Shown: piece by piece, positions 10,956 through 23,190 of the stretch
Position numbering within the stretch: position 1 is the stretch's first letter
Layout of the letters: each line of letters starts with the position of its first letter
Assembly: GCA_907163375.1 (NCBI GenBank)
Contig: CAJQUW010016909.1
Span: 1 to 64,000, forward strand
Length of the DNA stretch: 64,000 bases
Reading direction: 5' to 3'
DNA from: Prostheceraeus crozeri
Taxonomy: Eukaryota; Platyhelminthes; Polycladida; Euryleptidae
The notes under the pieces: model-generated
The model's database searches: none
What the model was told of the DNA's origin: nothing
Seen by the model: the letters and a program-made list of their open reading frames with translations, nothing else
Program-made: the position numbers and the translations under genes

Positions 10956-11933
10956 CTGATGACGGAGAGAATCCAATATATAATAGCGTCGTTTCCATTG
11001 ACGCATTATTAATCCTTGCTTGTACAAATATCCTCGATACTCCATCGCATTTCCAGCTACACTTTGTTGTGTGGTTAATGTGCTCCTCACGGTGGATCCC
11101 ATCGCAGATGCAGTTGGTTGTTGTTGCGGAGGGGCATACGGTCTAGGAGGAGGTGAGATGGTTGTCTTGAGCGCTCGTCCGGAAGCCAAAGAAGAAACAC
11201 TACTTGTTGCCAATGTCATTCGCTTCTCATTATTGTTCATGGAGGACGGTATTCGACTACTGGACGGACTAGTACTATCCACATCTCCACCGAGACTTCC
11301 TGTACTTCCTCTGCGTTCTGCTGTTGGCCGGTTATTGGATGAGGAGATGGCAGTAGATCGAGAAGACGTGGAGCTAGCAGCGACTCGGATATTGGACGAG
11401 GAGCTGACAGGTGGTCGGCCATTGGAAGATCCGCCGACAGCGGGTCGTGCAGTAGCCGCTATGACAGGCGCTTTGTCAGGGCTAGCGTGTGGAGGTACTG
11501 GTGGTGGTGGAGGCCTGGGTGGAGGAGCAGTGGGTTTGGAGCAGTTGCGAGGAACATTGACAGCACATTTCTCGTGACAGAAGAATTTGCACTGAGCACA
11601 CACGACCGCTTTCGCTGTTATGAGCAGCCAATGAGAGCAGAGATCGCACTTCCGGCGACTAGTTGTGAACTGAGCTGGCTGGAACTGATGAGCTTGTTTG
11701 AACATTAGCCCTGCCTCCTCCATCGATGCTTCCTGCTCCTCATTCAACTGTCGGCCACGATACAGAAGCTCCCGCGTACATTTCTTGTGATAACGCGCAG
11801 CCACCTGATGAGAATGAGCTAACGAATTGCGATGGATTTCATCTTCCTCGATATCTTGAAACTTTTCACGAAGTTGAGACTGCACACTCTTCCACAGCTC
11901 ATACCACTGTGTTCCAGAATCCATGAGAATCTC
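10956..11933 (-). CDS. Sbf: Sbf exon: C1 domain, Pro/Ser-rich linker, start of PH domain
   Basis: This 326-codon exon starts after an acceptor (TTCATTCACAG) and ends at CAG followed by GTAATA. Its first residues, EILMDSGTQWYELWKSV, match the 'SEIEKLEHKL...KWQQLWERV' helix of MTMR13. Roughly residues 75-130 form a C1 zinc domain (H...CDLC...CAQC..FCHEKC...C), present in invertebrate Sbf proteins. A low-complexity linker follows, with PPPRPPPPPVPPH and many Ser. The exon ends with 'YRGYLYKQGLIMRQWKRRYYILDSLRHQ', the first half of the PH domain. Open frames on the opposite strand here are shadows of this exon. Confidence 0.95.
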
Positions 11934-12472
11934 CTGTGAATGAAGAATATAAATGCATCATAACATAGCAGCGGAGCGTCATCACGGTTGGCAGGTTCCG
12001 ACAAGATCTCACATATGACTTCAACAATTTTCGAGGTGATCCTACAAATGTGACCACAGAGTGTGTGTGTGCTTTTTTGTGATCTCACAAATTTCGAGGT
12101 CCAGAATCGAAAGAGGTCACTCGAAATAGTTCAAAATTTCAAATTGACGAGCTTGCGGCGTTCAGTTCCTGGCATGCTAAGATCAGTTCTGAACAGAGGT
12201 ATACTCATTTCTGGACCCGCATCAACTTCACCTTATTCGCTTTGAGCCCAAATTGAATATTTTATCAGTCTTTCAATGTGCTGTTCTTAACAAACAATAA
12301 CACATACACAACCGCTTATTATACGAATAATTTCACTTGAATATATATGATTTCAAATTTCTGATAAGAGGAAGGACTTGGGTGCAAGTGATCTTTCATT
12401 TTTTATTTTTCCAAATGATTAACAACAATGAAATTAAATACACGATAGATCAGATTGCCATGCAAAAGATGT

Positions 12473-12545
12473 GCGGCTGGTAGGATTCGAACCTACGACC
12501 AAGGTTAACTAGACCTGTGCGTTAACCAACTGAGCTACGAGCCAC
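12473..12545 (-). tRNA. tRNA-Thr(AGU)-like sequence, probably a pseudogene or SINE head
   Basis: The minus strand reads GTGGCTCGTAGCTCAGTTGG and so on, ending CCTACCAGCCGC. It has a good A box (TAGCTCAGTTGG), a B box (GGTTCGAATCC), a perfect 5-bp T stem (GTAGG/CCTAC) and an anticodon loop CTAGTTA with AGT at the anticodon. Six of seven acceptor pairs form, but one extra base sits before the D stem and the D stem is poor (GCTC/GCAC). These defects favour a pseudogene or tRNA-derived repeat over a working tRNA. Confidence 0.5.
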
Positions 12546-13479
12546 TTACGCGACTCTGTCAATTGGCAGGATCAAACCCTCACCACCACACATCAGTTGT
12601 CAAGGCAATAATAATCAATGAATAAATAACACGTCACAATTGTGACCGCCGACATTAAGGCAAGTAGCGGGGATCGATTGTCCACCAAAGCATCTTAAGC
12701 CATGTCGTGATGACATTTACATGCTGTCGAACACGTTCGGCTAGCGTCCACCAGCCATGTTCACGACAAATTAACAAAGATGGCTTGTAAGGATACTTGG
12801 AATCCGATGTACCACAGCAATCAACGCAGCCGAACAAACAGACACTAGATAAAAACTTATGCACAACGATCTTGACAGACATGAAAGCTGAACAATAGAC
12901 AAGCGCAACACATGCAACCAACAGGACAGCATGATGACTGACGACAGCGCTCCACACTAATGCACGTTGATTTTTAAGAGAAGAATGACTGCATGCAAAA
13001 GAAAACAGTAAGCGTCTGTGATCACTAAAAATTGGCTTTGAAAAAATGTTTTTTCAAAAAAAAATGATCCCCCTTTACTCAATTTATCTATAAATATAGC
13101 CACTAAATTCATTTTAAGAAAACCAAAACTTTAACTTTGCACAATGCATTTCGTCCACTCAGGCAAGATGTCTAAATGAGAGAGTTTCCTAACACCTGCC
13201 TAAGTGGCTAGCCAACCCATTAAAGTGTCCACCCTGATCTACAGCAATTCCAGCAAGTAGCATTACTAGACATTTGCAAGGACATCTACAAAATCCTTCG
13301 AGTAACTTTTGAGAAGAATGCAAAACTACTTTTCTACACTTTTCTTGTACATGATAAAAATTTATCAAGAGTCACACCTGTACGAATATTTTCCTAGCAC
13401 GTTCAAATGTTTTCAAGTCAATTTTGAAGGAAGTTGGTTCAGTAGTTAAAAAGATATACCCGACCTGCAATCAAGAGAC

Positions 13480-14110
13480 TACACTAGTAATGACCGAAAT
13501 TGCCTATTCTGGAGCATTAACTCTTCTTGGGAATTTCTAGACAGGATGTCGGGTTTGAATTGCCACTCCTTACAAATATGTGATTTCTCCACACTCTATA
13601 CGAGCCTTAATTTATACCAGGTTAAGGACTCCTTGAGAGACTTATGTGAGTTAATTTTTAGCAGTTCCAAGAGCTTCATCTGCATCGCCTATTATAGAAC
13701 CTTCTCGATGGTCCAAAGCCCAATTCCTCAATGCTATTAGTTTCATCCTAGATAACACTTTTGTCACTTTCGGGGGACCTGTCTCCAAACAAATTCGGGG
13801 CATTCCTATGGGTGGGAATTCCAGCTCACTCTTGGCTGACCTATTCTTACCATACAGAGAGTTCAAGTTCGTGACGGGGCTCCTAGCGAGTAAGAGATTT
13901 GGCTTGGCCAAACTTCTCTCTCGTACCACAAGGTATGTCGACGACATTTGTGTGTTTAATTACAAGCAATTTGATAAGATCCTTCCTGAAATCTATCCGA
14001 TAGATCTCTTAGCGGGCTGAAACCTTGCTTCATGCAGCCACATGGTTCCTCCCTGATGACTCCATACATAGCAAACTCAATTTTGGTTTCTTGGGTTTCT
14101 TAATTTTCAA
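13480..14110 (+). mobile_element. Penelope-like element fragment, reverse transcriptase
   Basis: Translation in shifting frames gives 'HSLQICDFSTLYTSL', 'VTFGGPVSKQIRGIPMG', 'TTRYVDDICVFNY' and 'ILPEIYPIDLLAG'. These are the ordered reverse-transcriptase motifs of a Penelope-like class with 'FSTLYTS', 'GIPMG' and the catalytic 'YVDD' signatures. Frame breaks and missing flanks show a dead fragment. A related fragment lies at 61300-61560 on the minus strand ('EILSEIYPHDLLAG'). Confidence 0.75.
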
Positions 14111-14529
14111 TATTTTTACTTTTAGTTAGCTTCTCGTCATGTCCATTAATAACTCTCATTTTACTTCCTAGATTGTAAAATAAAAATTGATTATAAGTTG
14201 TGATTTGTTCCCCTTCCCGTCTTAAGTTGGGTCGGCTAGCCTTTATATGTATTTCGTTTCCTACTTTGTACTGGGGTAGGTTACTCTATGTAGTTAGTAT
14301 TAATTTATATTCATTCGTTCATGATTACCTAATTATTTACAGGCTTCTCTACTAGGGTAGTTGTTTAACTTCGGTATCACCCGTTTCCTGGATCCTTTGA
14401 ATTTTTTACCGTGTCGTGTCTCAATTCAATTAAGGTAGCCTTTTTTAACTTTAAAAGAGTTATTAAAAATTGAAATGTTTTCTCCGATATTGTGTTTATT
14501 CTGAAGATGATTTAAATCGACAAGTAAAA

Positions 14530-14592
14530 ATATGCCAGATATTCGAATATATTCGAATATTCGCTCGTCATCATTTCCGAATATTTGAATAC
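14530..14592. repeat. Cluster of ATTCGAATA-type palindromes
   Basis: ATATTCGAATATATTCGAAT, then ATTCGC, CCGAATATTTGAATAC lie within about 60 bp. Such motifs occur subterminally in some hAT elements, but no terminal repeat or transposase is visible next to them. Confidence 0.45.
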
Positions 14593-16184
14593 TGATTTTT
14601 TTTCTAATGGCAGAACACAAATAACAAGTGTTGCTTTTTGAAAATATACTTGCCTTGAACTATGAGCATCCCACTTGGAAATAGTATGTTTAGCTATGTT
14701 TATATCATGTACAGAAAAAATATAAATAAGTAATTTTTTACATTCTTCTCAAAAACAGTGAAGGATTTTGGAAGAAATTCACAGGGTCAGTGAACTAACT
14801 ACACTCAATGAGCATGCAAAGTATCATGTTGGCCTTGCTCGGATGAAAGCAAGCCTTAATTGGATGTTGTATTAGGGTTCAGTGTGAAAAGGCTGCACAA
14901 TTCCCCATTTCGGCGTTCGCAAAGACAGTCGCTTGCGATCTGATCGTTGAGTTGCCAAGAAATTGGAAATTAAACAACCATTCCTATTTTGAGAACATGT
15001 GATGCCAGGAAATTGATTGCACGGGTGGAGCATGTCTATACGCACGAATTAAGAGTAAAATGCTTCAATCGAGATAAAAAAGGGAAATAGAGAATGCAAA
15101 ATAGATAAGTGATGCAAAACAAGGCGACATCAATAGCCATTTGGGGTCGGAACTACGGGCGCCTGGCTTTCAACCGTCACGCATGGTCGACACCCAACCG
15201 GACCAACCCGACCAAGCTTTGCAGAGCTCTTAAAGAGCACTTTGCAGAGCACTCTTACAAAATGAAAAATGAGTACGGTTTATCCCACCTTGTGATGAGT
15301 TTTGAATGAGACCCGATACATGGGTATAATTTAACAGACTGAAATATCACAGTAAATGAAATGTATTCTATCAAAATATGGCTTGTGGAATAAACATATG
15401 TACATGTATAAATCAACTTGTCATTTTTACTCTAATAATAACAGTGAAAAGAATTTTCTTACAGATGAATTGAAATTGTGATTATGGGAATCTGGTCATT
15501 CAACAGAAATTCTGCGCTCACTAACTTCATCCATTTTTTCAACATTTTTGTTATTTTGCTACTAATGATAAATACTAAAAGACTATTGTATCATCAGACC
15601 ACAATCGAACTTGTTTTAGCCTTAATAACCATCTATGCAAACAATCATATTAATAGCAAAAACCAACCAAGCATAATTAAATTTAATACCACATGCACAA
15701 TGTACATGTACAGTAGCGAAATTACATCGCATAATTAATTACTGAAAGTCCATGATTGATCAAACTTGTGCACAAATTCAAAAAAATTTAAATAATTCCG
15801 CTAAGGTATACTCACGATAAGCTTTTGTAAACAACATTAAAAATCTTCGCTATTTATTTCTACTCTGGAACTATTTCTCATAATAGATACGGCATACAAC
15901 ACGCAAATACATTCAATTTATAGATAACGCCTGCAATCCAAAAATTCATGCTGATCGAATAGGGTTAACCTGATTTATTTTAAAAAAGATGTGAGAAAAC
16001 TTGAATCAGACTCATAGGTAAATTAGTAGTTGTTCAAATCAATACATAAATATGCACAATTTAGTAATAAAAAAGCAACACTATGGACATGTGTTTACAA
16101 TAGGTCAATTAAGACAATTATTATAGTAAATATTGCAATTATTTGAAAAAACTCAGTGTTAGTTCGGAGTTTTTCAGCAAGCCA
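14593..16184. other. No gene recognised (Sbf intron)
   Basis: AT-rich sequence with short chance open frames only. I see no exon and no repeat I can name. Confidence 0.5.
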
Positions 16185-17420
16185 TGAAGATTCACGGACG
16201 AGTAATTGAGAAGAGGATAAGAGCACAGGTTGAACTTAATCATTTGTAGTTTGGTTTCATGCCGGATAGAAGCACAAGTGACGCATTTTTTATCATTCGT
16301 CAAGTTCAGGAAAAGTACATGGCAAAGTAAAAACCTTTCTTCATGACATTCTTAGATCCCGAGAAGGCATTTGACAGTATTCCACGAGAGGTGGTGAAAT
16401 GGGATCTTCATGGATCATGCGTTGATGAATGGCTGATCAAAGCAGCTATGACCCTGTTTGAGAATTTAAGTACAGGATTCAGAACTGAGGCTGGTCTCAA
16501 GGTGCAGTTCAGGGTTTCAGCTGGTGTTCACCAAGGTTCGATGCTTAGCCGGTTACTTTTCATTGTTGTAATGGACGCTATTGCCAGGGACGTCTACCTT
16601 GGAATCTCCTCTACGCGGATGACTTCGTTGTGTTAGCTGAGAGTGAAGATGAACTGGAAGAGGAGGTTGTCAGCAAAATTTTTAAAGATCAATACAGCCA
16701 AGTCCAAAGTAATGTTGTGTACAACTGCAAATGTGAGATACAGAAGCCTGTTGAGATCGGTCGCAATGGTGAGCTACTCATAGATGCTGAAAAGTTTGAG
16801 GTTGTAGAACAGTTTTGCTAGCTGGGCGATGTCATCAGTGGCGCTGGAGGTACTGAGGCAGCGGTGGTTTCGAGAGTGAAGTGTGCCTGGGGTATGTTCA
16901 GAGAACTGATGCCTTTCCCAACATCTTGAGTTCGCTCCATCTCTCAAGACCAAAGGAAATGTTTCTGACGCTTATTGTACGGCAGAGAAACCTGGTCTGT
17001 GAAACGCCGCGACATAGAGTGCTGGATAGAATAGAACGAATAGAGTGCTGACATGAGGATGATAAGATGGATGGCTGGCGCGTCATTGCGAGATCTCCGC
17101 AAGAATGAGGATATTCGACTTACGATGGGTCTGAAGTAGATTCAATATGCACTGCAGCAAAGCCGCTTACGATGTTATGGACACGTGACGAAGAAAGATC
17201 GACAAGAAGTGTGTCGAAGTGTGATGGAAGTAAATGTGAATGGTATAAATAAGAAAGGAAGACCGAAGAAGACCAGGTCGGAAGTGGTGATGGAAGACCT
17301 ATAAGCTACAAGCCAATCGAGACCTGTGGCGAGCTGCTCTTCGAAAAATGGGAAACCGTCCAACCCTGCGAGACGGGACAAACAGACGTTAAAAGGATAG
17401 TGAGTGAATGTGAGTGGGTT
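16185..17420 (+). mobile_element. RTE-like LINE fragment, reverse transcriptase and C-terminal region
   Basis: The translation starts 'AMKIHGRVIEKRI', continues 'FGFMPDRSTSDAFFIIRQVQ', 'DPEKAFDSIPREVVKWDL' and 'AGVHQGSMLS', then a degraded catalytic box (LYADD-like, 16610-16640), and further on 'GRNGELLIDAEKFEVVEQF' and 'LGDVISGAGG'. Near 17165-17300 come 'RCYGHVTKKD' and 'KKGRPKKTRSEVVMEDL', the conserved tail of this class. Frame changes near 16625 and several stops show it is dead. It is 5'-truncated before the endonuclease. Confidence 0.8.
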
Positions 17421-17859
17421 ATCAACTTCGGAGTGCGATTCAGTTCCAACCGGCTCGACGTATCTACGTCTTGCGCTTCCTGCACGTTCCTGAAACTTGT
17501 CATTGACATCGAAGTTCGAGCAACCGCCAATATTTCGTAAATAAGATGAAATCGCAACTATGACGTAATGATTCGTAAATGAAATAAGTAGCATAGATTC
17601 AACTTTGCTACTGTAGTTTTCAAAAGATCATGAGAATAAGATACTTATATAAATTATCCACGAATTTTTAAATAAAAACCAATCTGCCAAATTAGTAGTT
17701 TAATCGCGACGTATCGCAGACCTGCTGCTTCCTCAGGCGAGTTAAGTAGAATGTGACCCTGGCACGCAGTACATCATGACATCGATATCTTCAGATATCA
17801 CACAGCCGAATCTGTAAACCTTCCAGCTTGTTATTCTTGTCTTTGATTATTACCCATCA

Positions 17860-18430
17860 TTGATTATTGTCATTATTGTTATTTTGTTATCATTTGTTTA
17901 TTTTATTTATTTATGTTTTCACTTCTTTAGGTTGTAATTTATTTATCTATATTTCGTTGTTGTATATTGTATTGTTTTTTTTATTTTCTATTTTTATCTA
18001 TCTATTTATTTAATTATTTATTTATATATTTTAATTTATTTTTCTTCTTTTCTTTCAATTTTTATGTATTTACAGGTAAATGTGCATATATTTGTATTCA
18101 TTTGTAATGTTGTTATTTATCTAAGATTTTATTTATTATGTTTATTTCGTTGTTTCAGCATTTTATATATGTATATTTCATTTTCAGTTTTCAGTGTATG
18201 GTACTTATTATTTCATCTGCATTTCAGTTAAGCATTTTACCCTTGCTTTTCAGCTACAATCAATTTAAGGTTAATTTTAACTAATTCCTTTTATTACTTT
18301 CGTAATTGTTTTAGTTTTGGGTGAGGGCTTCATTCTTTTGTTTTTTCAGTTTTATTTGTTTTGCAATTATTAGTAATTTATTTTATGATGCTTTCTGTCA
18401 GTTGTATGTGTAATTCTTGAGTTCTGGTTT
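17860..18430 (+). repeat. T-rich low-complexity tract with (ATTT)n-like units
   Basis: Long runs of TTTA/TTAT words dominate the plus strand here. The tract lies in the Sbf intron, so the Sbf transcript would carry the A-rich complement. No coding sequence is seen. Confidence 0.7.
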
Positions 18431-18854
18431 CATTAAGTTACTTTTTCTGTTAACCCTTTTGTTCTATGGATGTATGGCACGATTTTCTTAATGGTGTAAG
18501 TGTAACCAAATTCCGTTCTGTCATGAAGAGTGTTCAATTGTAGTTTGCGTGTATGGCTGGACATTGAAGTTACATTGTGTCGTTTGCTCTGAAAGATGAC
18601 AGACGCTCTGTCTGTCCAAAATTCGGCAAGAATACATTATCTGCATCGAAGAGACAACTGTTTTTCCTAGAAGTAGGATACTATTTTAAGAATCATTCGT
18701 CATTCCAATAATTAATAGTCTGGCAAATATGAACGCTTGTGACTTTGCTAAGTGATTGCAGAATACAACTCGTCCTTCATATGCTAGTTTGAGAATGATT
18801 AAAGTAATTTATATTGTAGATATGTAAATTAATTTAAAGTGCCATGATACTCAC

Positions 18855-19155
18855 CGTCAACATTGTGAATAATCCACTCGTGTAGCCGGTATTATAATTC
18901 ATCTGTAGAAGAGAGGAATTACCAGCTTCTTCTAATTGATCTCCACCTGCAGTTGAGTCCTGTGGCTTCGGAAGGAAAGATTTGAGGAGTAGATCAACAT
19001 CAAAGACGTGCCCACCATTAGCCATCTCCTCAGTCAGATAATAATTCCACACATCGATTACTGCCATATTAGTTGTCGGTCTTAGCACTTGATCGGACGG
19101 ATCTGAGTTGGTAGGCGGGGAAATATACAAGAAGTTGTAGAAGATGGGAGATTGT
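18855..19155 (-). CDS. Sbf: Sbf exon: end of the myotubularin-like domain and following linker
   Basis: The exon is bounded by acceptor CTCATCAG (19156-19163) and donor GTGAGT (18849-18854). Its one-base start completes the AA left by the previous exon to give Lys. It encodes 'QSPIFYNFLYISPPTNSDP' and 'LRPTTNMAVIDVWNYYLTEE', matching '[36 protein letters not shown]' of MTMR13. It ends in phase 0 at 'GLFTMLT', which continues into 'EILMDSG' of the next exon. Confidence 0.95.
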
Positions 19156-19748
19156 CTGATGAGAGAAAATGAAACAGATTTACCTTGTCGACAAAAGATC
19201 AGCAAATTTTGAAGCGTTGTACAAGAAAATCACTGCATTTCAAAAGTATTAAAGCTGTTGATAATTTAAGATAGCCTTATAGCATATATAGGCTTATGTT
19301 CTATTATAGAATATTCTGAAGATTAGTTGTATTCAGCAGTTTACACGATGCATTAAGATTAAATACTGTGTAAATGAAAATGGACTATGAGTAACATCTT
19401 CACTACAAGTTTGGCAGTATTGAACTTAAATAATATTTGAGACAAATTCTATCAAAATAGTATCAGTCTTAACACGCTTTATATCCCGAAGGAGGACGTG
19501 TAGACGCATCGGACGTATTGCGCTCGTAGAGACAGATTTTCTCTTCAACCGGTTTCTTTAACCTGCTAAACGGTCCGACAAAATTGATTTATGCAGCAAA
19601 TGCATGAAGCAGAAAAACACATTAGTAGCACCAATAATTTTATGAAACGCATAACTTTGGGTTAAAAACCTAATGTACTCGTCAGACTATCAGAATAAAG
19701 CTACGCAGGCAGAAGTCAAAGATATACTTAATCATTATTACAACTTAC

Positions 19749-20113
19749 TTATGTCTCAGGTTTATGAAATTCCAAATAGAAGTTTCTGAATTTCCATAGG
19801 TGAACATCACACGTTCCTGCTCACTATCGAATTTGAAGCTGGAGAATCGATTGGAGAGATGATGATGAGCTAAGAATTGTAGATAATAATCATTGAATTC
19901 GAAATGAGTAGGAAATTGGCGTCTGATTTGATGAACACAGTCTAAGAAGAGCAAGAAGACTGGAGAATAGCCACTAGGTCGAGTGTTGTCCGTCAAGGAG
20001 GAGCGTTGAGTAAAACGATGACCAAAGGAAAGCCATTCCTTGTCCACGAGTTGTGCAAATCCTTCAATGGTTCGATAATGAGAATCCATCATCATCTGCG
20101 CCAGCGATACGAC
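19749..20113 (-). CDS. Sbf: Sbf exon: myotubularin-like phosphatase domain, C-terminal half
   Basis: Acceptor TAATTTCAG (20114-20122) and donor GTAAGT (19743-19748) bound this 365-base exon. It encodes 'VVSLAQMMMDSHYRTIEGF', 'LVDKEWLSFGHRFTQRSS', 'SPVFLLFLDCVHQIRRQFP' and 'FEFNDYYLQFLAHHHLSNRF'. These are nearly line for line the MTMR13 sequence after the inactive P-loop. The final two bases (AA) are completed by the next exon. The 593-bp intron that follows has no other feature. Confidence 0.96.
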
Positions 20114-20439
20114 CTGAAATTACAGACCCCAAGAGCCAACTAAAGTCATTTTGGGATATTCCTTCATAGTAATAAACTTTTAGCTTGTTTCATTGATGAA
20201 CGATAAAGCTCTACATTTCAAACAAGAAGTCTGAGCTAATTTTGGAACCGCTTGTATTTCATGTTGGAAGTAGACAAGCTCTTCACTTCACGTGGGAATT
20301 CACTTAATTCCGAAATTAACTGAATGAATTTAGAATAAGCAGCTGACCAGCTAACAAGGCATTTTAAAGGCACATGAGTGAAAACTGCTTTACCTATAGG
20401 ACGATCGATTAATAGAACTCAAGTGGTTAAAACTAGGCC

Positions 20440-20717
20440 TACGGCGTCCCCATCAGTCATCCTCCAACAACAAGCGTTGAAGACATTAGTGCGATTAACT
20501 TTAATTCCAGGATACCAATGTCCTGCCGCCTCCTCGTGGTGGTACCCGCCCCGTTCCTCGGATCGGGTCGAAATAGGGAACTCTTTCCCAAGTGGCCGTC
20601 TGTTGACGTGCTGCCCCCTTAGGGTTTTTGCCTAGCTATTTCTTCGTTGGTCTTGGAGAGTGGAGAAATTGCACTCTTCTTCTGTGTGTATCTTTGCGGC
20701 CACCTTTCATCTCCTTT
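20440..20717 (+). mobile_element. Leader of the NPGP-type LINE, left of the inserted element
   Basis: A GC-richer block (for example GGCCTACGGCGTCCCCATCA and a CCGCCTCCTCGTGGTGG stretch) ends at 20717, where the BEN element starts. The LINE resumes right after that element at 23205 with TTCCCTCGGC. The left boundary is approximate, judged from the composition change. Confidence 0.55.
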
Positions 20718-20737
20718 CCCGCGAGAAAATAAGTGGG

Positions 20738-20930
20738 TATGATCATACATATGATTCATACGTATGAAAGTGAAACCCTTTTTGCACACAAATCATAGTA
20801 TGATATTTTCATACACAAAACATAGTATGAATTAATAACAGTATAATCATAGTATGATATTTTCATACGAAAAACATAGTATGATTTCACAACACTATGA
20901 TCTTAATATGATCTTTACATACTGTAATTT
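20738..20930. repeat. Left subterminal array of TCATAC/GTATGA motifs
   Basis: More than ten copies of TCATAC, GTATGA and one-base variants lie in about 190 bp, many arranged as short dyads such as TCATACGTATGA and ATCATAGTATGAT. The mirror array is at 22850-23190. Confidence 0.85.
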
Positions 20931-21552
20931 ATCTTACGGCAGGGGGTTCTTTAATGAAATATTGATTTTCGAACATTCCCTTTATTGTTTAATGACAAAG
21001 TTGAAGGTTGTAGCCATAACCTTCACAATATTTAGCCCCTATTCAGATAATTAGGCGTACACAAGTCTAAGTATAATTATCGCATTTTCATGGATTATTT
21101 CAAAACAATGAAATCTCATACTTAAAAATAAACAACTTATCTTTTCCAAGCATTTCACTTATGTGATTTGTGATTTTCCTTCTTGTGGGTATCTTTTCGC
21201 CGCAGATAGACATGCAAAGATTTTCTTGTATTTACATAAAATCTTAATATACTTGTGGCGAGATATTTGGTAGTCCTCAGATTGGGAACACGACTATCCT
21301 GAATATGTTTCGATAAAAGAAGAAAGCTTCGCGTTGTAACATTATCTAGCAGTATTTCTATTTACGAATGAACAACCATTCAATTACGTAGACCATGGTC
21401 CATGGGTCATTATCATTATTATTTCTGCAGTTTCAGTTAAAAATGAAATTATGGAATAAATGACAATTCCATTATCCGCTAACGATCTTCGAACAATGTC
21501 AACAACTCATTCCGGTTGGTCATCTCGTTGGATGATGGTCTTTGGTGCCCTT

Positions 21553-22815
21553 TTATCTTCCGCTTGGTCCGCATTCCTGGTTGATCTGCCGCGCCACCTT
21601 GTTGACAGTTGCTCTTGTGCAGGTTGTATGTAGAACGTATGTGACAAGTTCTGAAGTGAAGAAATGTAAAAGTTGCATTTTCGAGGTATTATAGTATCAT
21701 GACAAGAATTGAAAGCTGCAGGGCCTATATACTATGAATTTCCTATGAAAACCATATTTCAAATTTTCATAATTTAATTTTCAAAATGTCTAAAAATTTT
21801 ATAGAAATAGATTCGATTGAATTTTAAAATCGACTTTATAAATTATTTATGTAAAGCACAAGTAGCCTACCTCGAACGGCCTTAAGTTTAGCATCATCCA
21901 TTCGATCGCGGTTTTCTCTTCCTTGACCTTCTGGAGTCTGCGTACATAACTCCTCCACGGGGAATATGTCCTTAATGGCTTTACGAATTGCTTTGAATGT
22001 CGACTGTGGATGTTTGGACATCTGGTCAATCTCGTCCAAACATTTGACTGAGAACGTCACGCCATTGAACGTTCGGTCTTCTTCCTCAAACTTTTGCGAT
22101 CTGTTAATATTCATTCCGTGATCCATCTTGTCCGCAATCGTTTCAAGTCTTTCTGATGTCGACTCGAGATCTGTAAAACATTGTGCATGAAGATATATGT
22201 TCAGAAATTTAAAATTTCATACAATAAATGGTTCTCCAATAATGTTTATTGTTTACTGACATACAACCTATATGTGTATCGAGTCATTGAATATGTACCG
22301 GAACTAGACAATATAACAGGCCTATTCTGAGCAATGTTGGTACAGGTTCAGTTCAACAGTAGAACCGGAGTGCGATATCATTACTTTGTATGCGTTACGT
22401 TGTACAAAATATGTAAACAAATATTTTTACCTGACATCTGTCTTGTGACTGCAACTTGAGCCTGCAGTTTCTCTTTCAGGACAACACATTTGTCCCTCCA
22501 TGTTTCGATTGAATTTTCTATTTCTTCGTTTCTTCTCTCTAAGACAATACACCTTTCACAAGCTAAAAATTAAGACTTCAATTACTTCACAGTGTATAAA
22601 ATGAACTTCTTTGACTTACCAGTCGGTAATTGTGTTTGAGACTGGCTTAATTCTTGCGATTCCACGAAGGATTCCGCGAAGTCTTTTGCAGCTTTGTAAG
22701 TTGAGAAGCCTCCTTCGATTAAGGGCTGTGCCTTAAAGACCGCTCCGCCTTTCTGCTTGCTGGTCTTTATAGCCCATACACCTGCCTCTTTACCAACAAT
22801 CTCTGACTCTTTCAC
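21553..22815 (-). CDS. BEN-domain protein gene of the TIR element, four exons
   Basis: Exons: 22620-22815, 22431-22562, 21871-22170 and 21553-21650 (stop TAA at 21553-21555). All introns are GT-AG and the phases agree at each junction. Exon 1 encodes 'VWAIKTSKQKGGAVFKAQPL', which I do not recognise. Exon 2 is a charged coiled-coil helix (CERCIVLERRNEEIENSIET). Exons 3-4 form a BEN domain: 'STFKAIRKAIKDIFPVEEL', 'DDAKLKAVRELVTYVLH' and 'VNKVARQINQEC'. BEN domains bind DNA and often act as repressors. The first frame has no ATG: it begins at a GTG with an upstream stop at about 22845, so a further 5' exon is missing or the start is lost. Length is about 240 residues. Confidence 0.8.
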
Positions 22816-22849
22816 AACTCCTCTTCTTCCCGAAGTTATAAACTTAAGT

Positions 22850-23190
22850 TATAGTATGATATTGGTATTGACATTGGGCATTTCATACATATTAGAAAAT
22901 CATATCATTTTTATAGTAAAAACATATTATGAAAAAATCATATGAAAATCATACTATGAAAAATTCATACTCATTCTTATAGTATGATTTCCGTATGAAA
23001 ATTCTGAAATTTCATACATATTAGAAAATCATATCATTTTTATAGTAAAAACATAGTATGAAAAAATCATATGAAAATCATACTATGAAAAATTCATACT
23101 CATTTTTTAGTATGATATCCGTATGAAAATTCTGAAATTTCATACGTATGAAAAATTCATAGTAAAATCATACTATGATTCATACCCACT
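22850..23190. repeat. Right subterminal array with a 129-bp tandem duplication
   Basis: Many copies of TCATAC, GTATGA and ATCATA cover this stretch. It includes a direct tandem duplication with a unit of about 129 bp, starting TTTCATACATATTAGAAAAT at 22881 and again at 23010. The left end has no such duplication. Confidence 0.85.

Larger units (their letters stand above)
11934..18854 (-). other. Sbf intron, 6.9 kb, with transposon fragments
   Basis: This is the intron between the C1 exon and the exon at 18855-19155. It contains a tRNA-like sequence, a Penelope-like fragment, an ATTCGAATA cluster, an RTE-like LINE piece and a T-rich tract, each listed separately. No other coding sequence is recognised. 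Confidence 0.75.

Noticed and set aside
11020-11577. Long plus-strand open frame (185 codons) opposite the Sbf exon
   Set aside because: It is the antisense shadow of the C1/PH exon; its Gly-rich runs mirror the Pro-rich linker.
12655-12957. Cys-rich minus-strand frame of 100 codons
   Set aside because: Protein-like at first sight, with a hydrophobic start, but no family signature, no splice context and no support from neighbours.
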